From Selaginella moellendorffii (lineage: Eukaryota; Streptophyta; Lycopodiopsida; Selaginellales; Selaginellaceae): DNA of 64,000 nucleotides. The position numbers were made by a program, and so were the translations under genes. The stretch is from positions 496,001 to 560,000 of the forward strand of contig NW_003314363.1 in assembly GCF_000143415.4 (NCBI RefSeq). The letters run 5' to 3'. Positions 9,255-20,688 of this stretch are shown here, piece after piece. The notes beneath the pieces are model-generated. The model had not been told where the DNA came from and searched no databases. It saw only the letters and a list, made by a program, of their open reading frames with translations. Numbering within the stretch: position 1 is the first letter of the stretch; each line of letters starts with the position of its first letter.

Positions 9255-11330
9255 CCTTGCCAATGAGCTCTTCACCCCAAACCAGAACACATTCTCCACC
9301 GAATCCCTGGCCATGGGAATCACACTGCAATGGCGGACGCTTGCCACCCTATTGTACGCATCCCGAGCAAGCTCTTCCGCGGAATCAAAGTGCTCTTCTG
9401 CAGAACCAAAGTTCGCAGTGGGATAAATATCGTAAATGAGTGAGGAGCATTCCCATGCAAGTAAGAAGCACACAGCCCAGCAACCAAGGCTGTCACTGCG
9501 CCCCTCTCTTTCATGCCTAGCAAACTGGCTGCACTCCTCATCAGTGTCAATGTTATTCTTCCTCTCAAAGACTTTGCTGTGTTCGTCGACAATTTTCGCC
9601 ATGAAACCAGAAACGGCAGTACTAGCACTAGACTGTAGTTGCATTTGTAGTATACTTTGAGTTCCTCTTCCACATCCATCGGCAGCTGATTCTCCACCTT
9701 GCTTGCGAGCTGCATGGCAATGTCTAGCGAGCCATACGCCACAAGCTTGAAGATCAGCTTCACAACACTGGCCAGGAACCGTCCGTGAACATCGAAGATG
9801 GTTGCACGATGGAAGTTTTAGCTTGAGTTTCTCCGCTTCCAAATCCGTTGATGTTAGCTTGTCCACTCGAGCTTCCACGATCTTGCAGTACTCATGGCTG
9901 CGATGCACTGCCAGTGCAACGCACTCAAGCGGGGCCTCGGAGACGATCTCCAAAGCCTCGGCCTTGCATGCTGGAGTGTCGAGGAAGAACTCTAACAGCT
10001 TCTCTAAAAGTTTGACAGGACATTTCTTGACATATTTCATGAGCTTTCTGGCCAGCTCCATTGCTCCTTGCTCACACCCTGCCGACTTGAGGTTGCCCAG
10101 CAAATTCTCGATTCCCTGATCAAACATGGAGTAAGACTGTAGGTTCCCGAGGCACAAGTCCAAAACCTTGCCTATGACTGACGGCTTCTACTTCTCTAGT
10201 GCCACCTCGAGTTTGTCCAACTCTTCCTTTGCATCCTCAGCAGTGGCAGCGTCTTTCAAAAGCCCAGCCACAATTGTGCTGTGGACGGGACTCGAGCAAC
10301 TCCAGAGAATCGCGTCACAGCGTTTACTCTTGGGCCAGGCCACCAGCACTGCGACGTGATAGAAGTACTCTGAAGTTCCACCTTCGTTCCCCAGGTAGCC
10401 TTGCTTGTCAGAGTTTTCCTCGTCATGGAACTTATCAAATGGCTCTAGACTATCACCACCAACGAATCTCAGAGTAGAGCAGGCAGAGCGGGATCACCAT
10501 CTTTGCTCTAACACCCTCACTGCGGCTTGCCCATTCTTGCATGAAAGATTGAACGCAAGACAGTGACGATATGAAGAACGCACTATCATCCACGCCCAAG
10601 AACTTGGTGTTCTTTCTCACCAAGCTAAACACCAAGCACAATCTCGATCCTGTCGTCAAGCTTGTGCTTGCAGTCACAGAAAAAGGTGGTGTAGAAGTAG
10701 CTACTAGTGTATTGGAAGTTCAAAGCCTTGGAGCAGCCCAAGTGCGGGACGGTGAGAGCTGGTCCATTTGGGTGGGGAGCTGGATGATCTCATCTTCCTT
10801 TTCCGTGTCACTGTGAAGTTTGAAATGCCCAACTTGCTTGTATAGGTTCACGCCAAGCTCCTGTTACAAATTAAGAAAGAAGAGAAAAACTCTATCGCAT
10901 CATCGCTATACATACACAGGTGAGAGTCGTGACTCTCCAGATTCACCACGTGTCTCAGCCGTACGGTGATCTCGGATGTACTACGTCCTGGGCTCCGGTG
11001 TTCACTCCCATGTTCGAGAATGTCGTGGACCCTCTTGGGAAGAAACTCTGGATTGTCAGGGAAGGAGATCTTGGAGGAATCCAATTGCCAGGCCCGGTGG
11101 ACGCTGGTGTCGAAACGAGTCCGCTCGCCAATGCCAAAAGGTGCCGGCTGTGAGACATGCTTGAGCTTAGCAAGATTGTCGGGTAAGAGTGGGAGCTGGA
11201 TGGCGCCACCGGTGATGCCCTCCACTGCCAGAGTCTGTGGCATAGGATAACGCTGCACATCGATCTCACCTCGAACAGTGTTTGCTGATAAGCCATGCCA
11301 AAGCACTTTGAGAAGCTCCTGCGTAACACT
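9255..11330 (-). pseudogene. Decayed 2OG-Fe(II) oxygenase-like gene (prolyl-4-hydroxylase fold)
   Basis: Reading the minus strand from 11330 down, fragments in several frames match the layout of large plant and fungal proteins with a Fe2OG dioxygenase domain: FGIGERTRFDTSV, then after an intron LYKQVGHFKLHSDTEK, whose His and Asp look like the HxD iron motif. A frame-shifted DCKHKLDDRIEIVL-type segment follows, then the long helical C-terminal part with KLLEKLLEFFLDTPAC and SEAPLECVALAVHRS. Frames shift near 10780, 9800 and 9680, and the middle of the catalytic domain is shortened. No single intron model restores an open frame, so I call it a pseudogene. The family call is from motif order only. 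Confidence 0.55.
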
Positions 11331-11340
11331 CTCCGAATGC

Positions 11341-12790
11341 CCTAAAGAGGCAAAACTATTAAGCTCAAGAATTCACTTCACATGCGAGAGATCAACGGGG
11401 CACAAATACTAGCCAAAAAGTCGTCACAAACGGGCTCTAGCCGCTTCCGGAGTTGCCTTCTCGGCCCTGGGATCTGGCGTGGAGCCTTGAGTGATGCAAG
11501 GTTAGTTTCAAATTAAATTCAGCACTACAAGATGGAAACTTTACGTCAATAAAGACTATAGAAGCGCAATGAGTACACGGCTGCCAAACATGTTGCAGGG
11601 AACCTAGGTAAGAGGCTTTGACAAAAGGTGGATTCCTGTTCATTGCTGTCTGTACATTACATTTCACATGCTTTTGCTCCGCCAGCAATGTTATGTGCAT
11701 ACCATCATTCCCATCCAGCTTTTTACACTTCTCATAGTATGGTATATGGCCGTGGAAGGAGTCAACTGGCAAATGAAGCTAACATACGAAAGCAATCCAA
11801 AAACAAAAGAAAGTACTACAGAGGTTAAGCTTCTTCTGATTTCTTAGAAGGTCATAAACCCTTGATCAGGGAATGCGAAGTCTGACAGGAATTGCTGAAC
11901 AACCATTTCAAGGAGCTCCTTGTAGAAAAGTGAGTGCATTGATCATTTTGTTGTCTTAAATTCGAGCATTGTTTTTTGTGGTGTTTCAGGCAGCAAAACG
12001 AGCTTCAAGCGACTAGCTGTGCATCTATCACACATTTACAGCAGTGAGAGATACAGGAGGATTCTGTTTGTTCAAGCTTGAGAATTGGCACTATGGAGAA
12101 TACCTGGTGTTTGTACTTGCTCCTCTCCTCATTGAGCTAGTCCGTTCTCCAGTCTGGGCATTTGGAGTGGTTCACATGTTTAGTGTAGCTATTGATCAAG
12201 GTTTCTTGTCATTTCTTTCTCTAGCGTGCTCTTTTCATTGATTTCTTCACCCCGAATCCCCAATAGGAGTATTCTATTGTCTAGATTGACTTTCTGGTTA
12301 CCAATTGCAAGTTTTTAAAATTATTTGTGCCATAATATCACAAATGTGACTGCAGGGAATGTGCACACATGACCTCTAGACTCCAGGGATCCCTCTTGGC
12401 TTTAAATCTCTTCCACTCCAGGTCGCAGATGAGCTGTGTGGAGTGAAAGTTGGGACTTTTGAGCTATGATCCACGTGAGCATCGATGCTTGTTGGGAATA
12501 GTTTGGCTTGAACGTGATTGTATTATAAGTTCTGATCGCATGCTTTAGAATGCTGAAATTCCATTGCTTATCATTGGACAGTTTTGAGTAGGACACCTGG
12601 GCAAGATGAGCAACAGGAGGCCAGTCAAGGCATGCGAGCTGGAGAAAGCCTTCAATCTATGGGCTGGATCACACTGCAAATAAACTTTTGGCAAGCTAAT
12701 ACTAAAGATGCAAAAGTAAACCTCCTTCAGATCATGGTACTTCTTAGTGGTGGTCTCCACACAATGTGACACAAAGAAAAGCATACCTTA
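11341..12790. other. Intergenic, no gene supported
   Basis: Short ORFs only (longest about 110 codons), with AT-rich stretches. One 65-codon hydrophobic ORF near 12044-12241 has no supporting features. Nothing recognised. Confidence 0.5.
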
Positions 12791-12898
12791 CTGTCTCTCC
12801 TGGAGAGAACCCCTCTTTTCTCTAGTGCTGATCGATCACGCACAGATGACGCACATAAGATCCCTTGAAAAAACCCAACTAGCAAAAGAAAACCAACA

Positions 12899-13880
12899 AT
12901 GGCATTTCCAAAAATCTCTCTAGTTTTGATCGTCTCTCTTCTTCATGTTCTAAGTTCGTTGGTTGCAGAAAACTACCTGCTCATTCTGCTCAGTGATCCA
13001 TTGTCAGTTCCATGCTCTTTGCAATTGCAGTGGAAAAGGACGAAAAGGAGGAGGAGGAGCTCCAGGTGATCACAATCACCAATCGCCGCCGCTCACCATG
13101 TTGGACAAGAAGAAGGCTGGCATGGATCCTCCTTCTACACGCATGCATCCTTCATGGCCGCTGCCAAGGCCTTCCCTGCACCGGCATTTGGGTGCACGTT
13201 CCCCCGAACAGCGCAAGACGGAGATCACCGCCCTATTTGCCCAAAAATCGGTTCAAACAGCCGGATCAGGTGAGACCAACTTTTCACTTTCATAGCCCGC
13301 CACCTTTACTTGAGTTTCTTTGTGTGTGATCCAGGTGGGCTGCTGGGAGGGCTGCAGTCTGCTTGGTGGAACAGGATAAAAGCCGGTAATCCAAGGAATC
13401 GGCATTGCGCTCCCACCATGCCCAAGGACCATTGCTGCTTACATGGTATAGAAATATATTGTAACCCATGTGATCTAATGCTTGCGATCTACAGGAGCTT
13501 CAACTAAGCCTGTGGACGTGCTCTTGGTTTTGATGGAATAAAAAAATCCAGAAATGGTCGATAAAGATCCCAAGGTGGCGTGCTCTCTGGTTCTGGATGA
13601 CCCCGCAAGGCATGCCACGATGTGATCCTCGGCGTGTTGAAGCCAAGCAAAATCGATATTAGTGCCGGGAGAACTACTGGTTGTTATGGAACAGTCACTA
13701 ATATCATCAATGGACGAGAAGAATGTGGGCAGGGTCCTAATGCCCATGGCAAAGTTAGAGTTGGGTCTTACAAGCGTCTCGGACTTCTCCTGGGGGTTGA
13801 CACTGGACCAAATGTTGGAACTAAGTTAGCTCAATCGCGGGAACTTGACAATAGTGTAACTTTGTGGCAATGGAATGATA
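12899..13880 (+). pseudogene. Broken GH19 chitinase-like copy (left arm)
   Basis: Begins with a matching ATG and signal peptide (MAFPKISLVLIVS), but the frame is lost near 12970. The mature N-terminal part is deleted or shifted, and the exon-1 end (EQRKTEITALFAQ) reads in another frame. Exon 2 is scrambled around 13335-13445, and exon 3 (13494 onward) has early stops before recovering the segment [11 protein letters not shown]. The final YNQKPWN codons are deleted. Clearly a non-functional paralogue of the minus-strand gene at 14468-15475. Confidence 0.85.
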
Positions 13881-13904
13881 ATATAGTGCTTGTGTAGAGA
13901 TTGC

Positions 13905-14125
13905 TATTGTCTCGGGTGGACTAGCTCTGTGTTGAAGACGTCCGAGAATGCCTGGAGAAAATTCTTGTGGATGTGAGTGAGCATGTCTGTGTTGGGCGAC
14001 GATGAATCGACGAGCTTGGCGACGGGTCACGAATGCCACAAGGAATGATCTTGGTGAATGGGGAGGGGTCAGTGATGACATTGAGAGCCAAGCCGTGGAA
14101 GGTGATCCACTTTGAGCTGGAGAGG
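13905..14125 (-). pseudogene. lipB exon-5 fragment (left arm)
   Basis: Minus-strand fragments match lipB exon 5 ([12 protein letters not shown], then IPCGIRD), with a frameshift before the C-terminal end. No other lipB exons are attached. It lies at the inner end of the left arm. Confidence 0.85.
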
Positions 14126-14184
14126 CCCAGTGGTGGAGGAGAATGTTCTGCACCTCTCCGGTGATCCTTGCAGCACAGAACCCC

Positions 14185-14403
14185 CAAATGGTTGGTTTCC
14201 ACAGCTTGGCTTTCAATGTCACCACTGACCTCTCCCCCTTCAGCAAGATGTTTCCTTGCAGCATTCACGACAAGGCCTTGAGGAGCGTCGCCAAGACCAT
14301 CAATCCAGCATTGCCCCAACACAAACAACAAAAATTTGCTCCAGGCATTCTTGGATGTCTTCAATATAGAGCAATCACTATACAAACACTATATTATCAT
14401 TCA
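14185..14403 (+). pseudogene. lipB exon-5 fragment (right arm)
   Basis: Plus-strand copy of lipB exon 5, readable as [18 protein letters not shown] and later DNA matching the lipB 3' end and its downstream sequence (attaatcacaccattgtcac). The upstream four exons are absent. Oriented tail to tail with the intact chitinase-like gene, as in the original locus at 8.7-9.2 kb. Confidence 0.85.
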
Positions 14404-14467
14404 TTATAATTAATCACACCATTGTCACAAAGTTACATTATTGTCAAGTGCTCGCGATCGAGCTAAT

Positions 14468-15475
14468 TTAGTTCCATGGCTTCTGGTTGTAGCAATCCAC
14501 ATTTGGTCCAGTGTCAACCCCCAGGAGAACTCCGAGACGCTTGTAAAACCCAACTCGAACTTTGCCATGGGCATTAGGACCCTGCCCACATTCTTCGCGT
14601 CCATTGATGATATTAGTGACTGTTCCATAACAACCAGTAGTTCTCCCGGCACTAATATCGACTTTGCTTGGCTTCCACACGCCGAGGATCACATCGTGGC
14701 AAGAGGGCGTGTTGCCTTGCGGGGTCATCCAGAACCAGAGAGCACTCTTGAACGCCACCTCAGGATCTTTAGCGACTATCTCGGGGTTTATTATTCCATC
14801 GAAGCCAACAGCACGTCCACAGGCTCCATAGTTGAAGTTCCTATAGATCACAAGCATGAGAATCATATGGTTTATAATATATTTATACCATTTGAGCTGC
14901 AATGGTCCTCGGCCATGGTAGCTCTTGCCGGGAGCGCAAGGCCAGGCTTCCGATTGCTGGCAATATCGGTTTTTATCATGTGATTCCACCATGCAGTATC
15001 CAGAAGAGAGCAGCCCTCCTGGAAGTCCACCTAAATCACACACAAAGAAACTCTAGTTATGAAAAGGTGGCGGGCTATGAAAGTGGAAAGTCGGTCTCTC
15101 ACCTCCGGCGGTTTGAGCCGACGTCTGGGCAAAGAAGGCGGCGATCTCCGTCTTGCGCTGCTCCGGGGAACCCGTGCACCCAAATGCCGGGAAGGCCTTG
15201 GCGGCGGCCATGAAGGATGCGTGCGTGTAGAAGGAGGATCCCGCGCAGCCCATGACAGCCTTCTTGTTGTCCAGCAGCTGGTCGAACAGGTCGCTCGAGA
15301 CGAGGGCTCCAATGTCGATGGTGGGCGGCGATGGAGAGGTGGTGTTGTGACTGTGACCGCCTTGAGCTCTTCCTCCTCGTTTTCCACCGCAATCGCAATG
15401 GTTTGCTGCAACCAAAGAACTTAGAACAAGAAGCAGAGAGAAGATCAAAGCGAGAGAGAGTTTTGCAAATGCCAT
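14468..15475 (-). CDS. Secreted GH19 chitinase-like protein, likely catalytically altered
   Basis: Three exons (15103-15475, 14889-15030, 14468-14840; second intron only 48 bases) give 295 aa. A signal peptide ([18 protein letters not shown]) is followed by a short Cys/Gly/His-rich stretch in place of a hevein domain, then a GH19 domain: [47 protein letters not shown], and the end YNQKPWN. In classic GH19 chitinases the first catalytic Glu sits in a SHETTGGW motif; here the same place reads TSAQTAGG, so His-Glu is Ala-Gln. A possible second acid lies in GYCMVE. It may bind rather than cut chitin-type glycans, like CTL proteins (inference). A TATA box (TATATAAA near 15546-15553) lies about 75 bp upstream. 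Confidence 0.9.
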
Positions 15476-15841
15476 TGTTGGCTATCTTTTGCTAGTATGG
15501 AGTGGGAGGTGGAAGTGTGGGTTTGTGGGGGATCTTGTGTGGGGTTTATATAGAGAGCGCGTGATCTGTGCGTGATCGAGTCAGCACTAGAGAAATGAGG
15601 GGCTCTTTCCAGATCGATCCAACCGCGTCGCGACAGGATTTGAGAGACAGTAAGTTATGCGTTTCTTCGTGTCGCTTAGTGCGGAGAGGATGTTGACTGC
15701 CACTAAGAAATGTCATGATGACTCTGACCAGCATTCTAACATAGATTTGTTGAATAAATTTAATTTACTACTGTCTTAAGGTCAAAGTGTTAATATTAAG
15801 TATTGGGCTAAATATTTTTTAATAAAAAGGTTCACAATATA

Positions 15842-17920
15842 TTAATTATTAATATTTATCAATTTTGATGCACTTCTAGCGGTGAAACCTTCTTGCTCCC
15901 CAAACTTGATCGCTTGTCTGAAAATCTCATCTCTTTTCGCTGCGTTGTTAGCATCACCACTCTGCTCCAAGAGTTCTTCCACACAGTCCCGGTATTGCTG
16001 TTCGTTTAGTTTGGCTAGGCACACAGTGAGGCCGAATAGATCACCGAGCTTCACAGTCGTTTCGCCAATCTTTGCGTCGGAACGAGAGCTCGTAGCACAG
16101 AGGAGAACATTACGCGGCCACTCCTGTAAAAAAGTGGTGAGAAGATAAACTTCTGTAAGGATAGATAGACCAGAAAAACGAAATGGGAAGTACCTGCAAA
16201 TGCTCGTCCAGAGCTGCCTTGAGCAGCACAAAGCTCTCCTCGACTGACCGGAGAAACAAATCCTCTACCAGTAAAACAAACCGGATGTGGCTGTTCTTCC
16301 TCATCTCTTCCAGTATAGTTGCAAGCTGTTTAAACTCGCTGCTTGGAAGTAGCACCACTCGAAAGCGTGCATCCTCGGATAGCTTGCTCAAAGTAGCTTT
16401 CACGAGCCACGATTTTCCAGAGCCGGAGGGACCATGCTGCACCAAAAAAATCATCCGTTTCTAATTAGTTTTCTCCCGACACTATCTTCAATCAAAGGGT
16501 CGTGAGATTACCACAAATACATGATGAGCAGAGCCCTGTGAAACATGCCGGTGTATATTTTCACGCAAGGCTGCTTGTTGCCTGGACCATACTGTGAGAT
16601 GCGGTTCACTTACAGGCTTAAGGTATCGAAAGTCCGGCACGAGCTTTCCTCCCCGCAACTTTAGAACTGCATCAACACGGACAGAGTTTCAGATTGCGCG
16701 GGTAACTTATCAGCCGGTCTTTAGAACCTTGAGACAGTGCAACGCGACCAAAACCATTCTCAGCGTGGTAATCCTTCAGCAGATGAACAGCTTCCGACCA
16801 GTTCCATAAACCGCTGATCTTCTTTTGCCACTGTTGCCGTTCTGTTTCAAAGTTTGAGAGTCATATAAGCAAAGACATGGTCACACCTGAAATGACAAAA
16901 TCGCTCTCTGTTTTGATGGTTTTCTCCTCAGACGGCGAAACCAAAATCTTGTCCTCCACGGACGCTTCCTTTTCTACGTCAGGCAGCGGGTCGATGAACT
17001 AGAACACGGCCAAAGTGTGATATGCTTTTTACCTTCGTCTGTGACCAGGAAACCAACAATATTATTCGTTTTCTTCTCGTCTACCTTTGGAACAGTGCGG
17101 GAATCAAGGCTGGAGGATGCAGCATTGCGCCATTGCGGCTTGGTTTCCGACACGAGCTCTGTCACCTAGAAACTAAGACGCTTAAGAAACAGGTAGAAGA
17201 AAGAAAACTTACCCAGCTTATCATCGTGGATTCATTGAGGCTAAGCCGCTGTAAGCTTTCGAGATCTGCGGTTGCTGCTGCTTCGAGCGATGCTGGGATT
17301 CGTCCTCCATAAGTGCTGCTGGAATCACCACTGCTTGCAGCTGCTTCAGCAAAAGGATTCCCATCCGCCTTTAGAATCCCTTCGAGAAGAAAATCCTGCC
17401 AGCTGCAAGATTTCTATATTTCATGAACCTTTCATATCGAAAGTTGGACTTACCTCGAGTGCTTGCCGGTTGCCATGAGCCGGAAGAACTCTCCATAGGC
17501 TTCCAAAATTTTTATATCATCTATCACAGGAAGACAAAGAACAAATCTTATAGACCAGAAGCACAAAGACACAAGGAAAAAACAAGTACCGTCTCTCCTG
17601 CGAAGAACCAGCAGCAGCTTAAGAAATGCCTGGGCTGGAGGGCTTCTAAAAACCTCCTGATAAACCAGCAAAGCTGCTACATCCTTGAGCAATCCATCGG
17701 CGACTCTCTCGATCCTATTTTTCTTATATCTTAGAAGAAGAGGAAGGAGAGAGACGCGGTTTTCTTACTGGATTCGAGGATCAGTGGTGAAGCCCAGAGA
17801 TGCCGAGACAATGTAGCTGCGATTCCTGGAGCTCCGACCGCTAAAATGGTGCCTGGGAGTGGTAAATCGAACAGATGGCGTCCGCAGCGTCATGGCGCTA
17901 CTCGCAGCTAGCAACGCCAT
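15842..17920 (-). CDS. DUF815-type AAA ATPase, probably organellar
   Basis: Ten exons (17769-17920, 17590-17714, 17454-17520, 17213-17402, 17033-17165, 16887-16973, 16728-16841, 16512-16666, 16194-16436, 15842-16123) give 515 aa. The C-terminal third is a P-loop ATPase: Walker A GPSGSGKS, a Walker-B-like FVLLVEDL, and sensor-like LLCATSSR. The order fits the DUF815 family of bacteria and plant plastids, whose function is unknown. The N-terminal 50 residues are Ser/Arg-rich, like a transit peptide. The central part is helical and variable. Exon boundaries in the middle (16.8-17.2 kb) were chosen to keep the frame and are less certain. Confidence 0.8.
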
Positions 17921-18050
17921 CACCGATTTCTAGGGCTCCAAACTTTGAAAATAAAGTCCACGTGATTATTAATTTGAGAAAATCTAGATACATTCTTGTT
18001 TAGATTATGCTGCTCATCCGTTAAATAGATTTCTTCGCATGCCAAGAAAA

Positions 18051-18707
18051 TTATCTATTTATCGTTTTCTCCGCCACCTTTTCCCCTCGCTTGACCGCCT
18101 TAACGAAAATATCTTCATGAATGGCTCCACTGCTCGATTTCTTGACCTCCTTCCACTGGCTATCCACATAGTAGTAGTAATTGTAGAGGGACCTTGGGAA
18201 ATTTTGCGCCATCAGGGCATAAATCTCCTTTAGCGTCGTCGACCACGTCTCCTTCGTGAAACTCTCGCGAAAATCGCGTGGGGAGTTTAGAACTTTCGGC
18301 CCTTGGCATGCGTAAACCAGCCTTAGCGGCCGATCCTTCCTGTTCTTGGTCGCCACCATGATCTTGCTCTCGTCGCCCGCGTCTAAGTTCACTCCCCAGT
18401 AAATCCCCTGATAAGTAACCACGCGAACTTGGTATAAAACACACAAGGAGTGGAGAACTTACCTCGGTTGGACTGATAGTTAGACCATGATCGTAGAACG
18501 TTGTCTCGGACATTGCCAGGCCAAAAAGCTTGCAAAACTCCTCCATCACGGGCTTAAAGGGTTCGTCTTTCTTGGCCTCGCGAAACCATCTCCGCCCATT
18601 GTCAGCCTTCACAGAAAGGTTAGTTCTATGCAATTCCACAAAGAAGTTCGTGATCTCTATACCTCAAACACAACCAAATCGCTTCCCTTTGCTAACATTG
18701 CAACCAT
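18051..18707 (-). CDS. Small unknown protein (181 aa)
   Basis: Three exons (18663-18707, 18463-18606, 18051-18407) give a clean 181-aa frame from the ATG at 18707. No family recognised. It has an N-terminal segment MVAMLAKGSDLVVFE, a conserved-looking middle (FCKLFGLAMSETTFYDHG, then IYWGVNLDAGDESKI), a Tyr-rich run near residue 150 and a basic C-terminus. No membrane segment or signal peptide is obvious. A TATA-like element (TATTTATA near 18755) lies about 50 bp upstream. Its start faces that of the PPR gene at 18802, only 94 bp away. Confidence 0.65.
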
Positions 18708-18801
18708 CGCACAGATAATATTTAGGTCACAGTGATATTCTAAAGGATATAAATACTCGTAACAACCTTCTAGTTAGGTTTAGTGATAAACATAATTAAT
18801 A
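18708..18801. promoter_or_regulatory. 94-bp divergent promoter
   Basis: AT-rich spacer between the start codons of the 181-aa gene and the PPR gene. Contains TATTTATA on the minus strand and an aaacctaa stretch. The regulatory role is inferred from position. Confidence 0.5.
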
Positions 18802-20397
18802 ATGACAAGCCTTTTAGACAGGAACCAATGCATCGACCTCATTAGATCCTCCACTACGCTTCCCGCGGCAAACGCCGCTTCATCGCTCGCCAGGCACCGT
18901 CTCCAAGCCGGAGAAGATTCCTTCCTTTGCAATGTGCTGCTCGAGGCGTACGGAAAGTGCGGCAGCCCCGGCGATGCCAGGAGAATCTTCGACGGCATCA
19001 AGCGCAAGAACGTCTTCTCGTGGGTGCTGCTCCTGCAAGCATATGCCCGGAATGGGCATCTGGAGGATGCGAAGCGCGTCTTTGATGCGATGCCCGAGCG
19101 GAATCTCGTCTCGTGGAACTGTATGCTGGTGACACTTGTGCAGAACGGGAATCTTGACCAGGCCCGGCGGGTTTTTGATGGCATGAAAGAGCGCAACCTG
19201 GTATCTTTCACCACGATGCTCATGGCGTATGCCCAAGCAGGGCATATTGAGCAGGCCAGGCGCGTCTTCTCTAAGATGCCCGACTGGGATCTCATTGCGT
19301 GTACGACGATGATATGGGCGTACGGAGAGGAAAGGGGATCTTTCCAGGCAAAGCGCGTGTTTGATTCCATGCCCGAGTGGGATCTCGCGTGCTACTGCGC
19401 GATGCTAACAGCATATGCTGAGAGCGGGCATCTGGAATATGCTACGAACCTCTTTCAGCGATTGCCGGAGTTTAACGTCGTAGCAGTGAACTCTCTCTTA
19501 GCCGTATTGGCACACAACTTGAAGATCGACGGCGCTAAGCGCGTGTTTGATTCCATGCAAGAGAGAATACTCGTCTCGTGGAACACTATACTCTTGGCAT
19601 ATTCCCAATCCGGGCATCTGGAGGAGGCCAAGCACGCGTTTGATTCCATGCCCGAGCGTGATATGGTATCGTGGAATCTCATTCTAGATGCGTACAGACA
19701 CTACGGCCTACCGGAGAACGCCCGGGAGATCTTCGACCGTATGTATGAGCGAGACTTGGTGTCGTGGAACACGCTCATGGCGTGCCTGCTCGAGGCGGGG
19801 TGTTTGGCGGAGGCGATAGACGTATTCTACGCCATGGAGGAGCGGAACGACTGCTCGTTTAACACTCTCCTGGCGGCGTACGTCGGTAGCGGGCGTTTGG
19901 CGGAGGGGAAGCGGGCGTTTGGCGGTATGCCCGGCGTGGACATAGTGGCGTGGAATACCCTAATGGCGGGGTATGCCCGGAGCGGCGAGGGCGAGGTGGC
20001 GCTGGAGCTCTTCGCGGCGATGGCGATGGAGGAGGCGCCCAATGCGATCTCGTTCGTGCTGGCTCTGCGCGCGTCCAGCCACGGCGGCGATGTCTACCGC
20101 GGGTGGGCGCGATTTTGCTCCATGGTGGTGGATTTTGGCATCGATCCGAGCAAGCAGCACTACTGCTGCATGGTGGATCTTCTCGGGAGGGCGGGCTATG
20201 GCGGCAATGCGGAGGAGCTGGTGCGCAGCATGCCGTTTGTGCCGGACGCGCTGGACTGGACGTGCGTTCTCTCGTCGTGCAAGGGGCGGAGGGATCGCCG
20301 GAGAGGCGCGGTGGCGGTGGAGAATGTTCTTCGCTTGGATCCCAAGAACACGGCTGTCTACGTGCTGGCTTTGAATCACAGCGTACGCGATGGGTGA
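18802..20397 (+). CDS. PPR protein, PLS type, intronless
   Basis: 531 aa with about 14 tandem pentatricopeptide repeats, most ending in the typical VSWNTxLxAY pattern, preceded by alternating arrays such as AKRVFDAMPERNLVSWN. The C-terminal part (MPFVPDALDWTCVLSSCK and DPKNTAVYVLAL) is an E-type motif that stops early; there is no E+ or DYW deaminase domain. PPR proteins bind organellar RNA and act in editing, splicing or stability; a PLS protein without its own DYW domain would need a partner for C-to-U editing. The N-terminus is short and not a clear transit peptide. Confidence 0.92.
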   Translation: MTSLLDRNQCIDLIRSSTTLPAANAASSLARHRLQAGEDSFLCNVLLEAYGKCGSPGDARRIFDGIKRKNVFSWVLLLQAYARNGHLEDAKRVFDAMPERNLVSWNCMLVTLVQNGNLDQARRVFDGMKERNLVSFTTMLMAYAQAGHIEQARRVFSKMPDWDLIACTTMIWAYGEERGSFQAKRVFDSMPEWDLACYCAMLTAYAESGHLEYATNLFQRLPEFNVVAVNSLLAVLAHNLKIDGAKRVFDSMQERILVSWNTILLAYSQSGHLEEAKHAFDSMPERDMVSWNLILDAYRHYGLPENAREIFDRMYERDLVSWNTLMACLLEAGCLAEAIDVFYAMEERNDCSFNTLLAAYVGSGRLAEGKRAFGGMPGVDIVAWNTLMAGYARSGEGEVALELFAAMAMEEAPNAISFVLALRASSHGGDVYRGWARFCSMVVDFGIDPSKQHYCCMVDLLGRAGYGGNAEELVRSMPFVPDALDWTCVLSSCKGRRDRRRGAVAVENVLRLDPKNTAVYVLALNHSVRDG

Positions 20398-20688
20398 CGG
20401 ATCGAGGTCGAGAAAAGGTGAGTTCTTTCTTTATCTCTTTCTTTCAACTTTTTCGTTTTTTTCTGTCAGCATGGATGATTGCTGGTGGCATGCGAAGCTG
20501 TTGAGGTAGATCATTAAATCATTGATGATCCTTATGCTCCTCGTTGTTCTTATTATCTGGCTCGCAGCTCATCACTGTTCTTAGTTGGACAGGAATCTTG
20601 GAAAAGCTGTCTAAGACCGCGTTGCCGGCTACCATCGTTCTCTATATGTTTATAAGCTGGGATTGGTGTTGCTCGCAGAAACACGCAA

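Larger units (their letters stand above)
12795..15612. repeat. Large inverted repeat: chitinase-like gene + lipB 3' exon, two arms
   Basis: Left arm (about 12795-14140): chitinase-like sequence on plus, then a lipB exon-5 fragment on minus. Right arm (about 14150-15612): lipB exon-5 fragment on plus, then the intact chitinase-like gene on minus. The promoter side also matches: ctctagtgctga and gatcacgcacagat occur at 12820-12850 and, inverted, at 15565-15595. The arms differ by many small indels and substitutions, and the left arm has lost the TATA-bearing piece. The arms are long enough to form a hairpin of more than 1 kb. Confidence 0.8.

Noticed and set aside
12044-12241. 65-codon hydrophobic ORF
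   Set aside because: No start context, splice pattern or family signal; within chance for this length.
19960-20374. Overlapping ORFs on both strands in the PPR 3' end
   Set aside because: The PPR repeat frame continues through; the others are GC-rich shadows.
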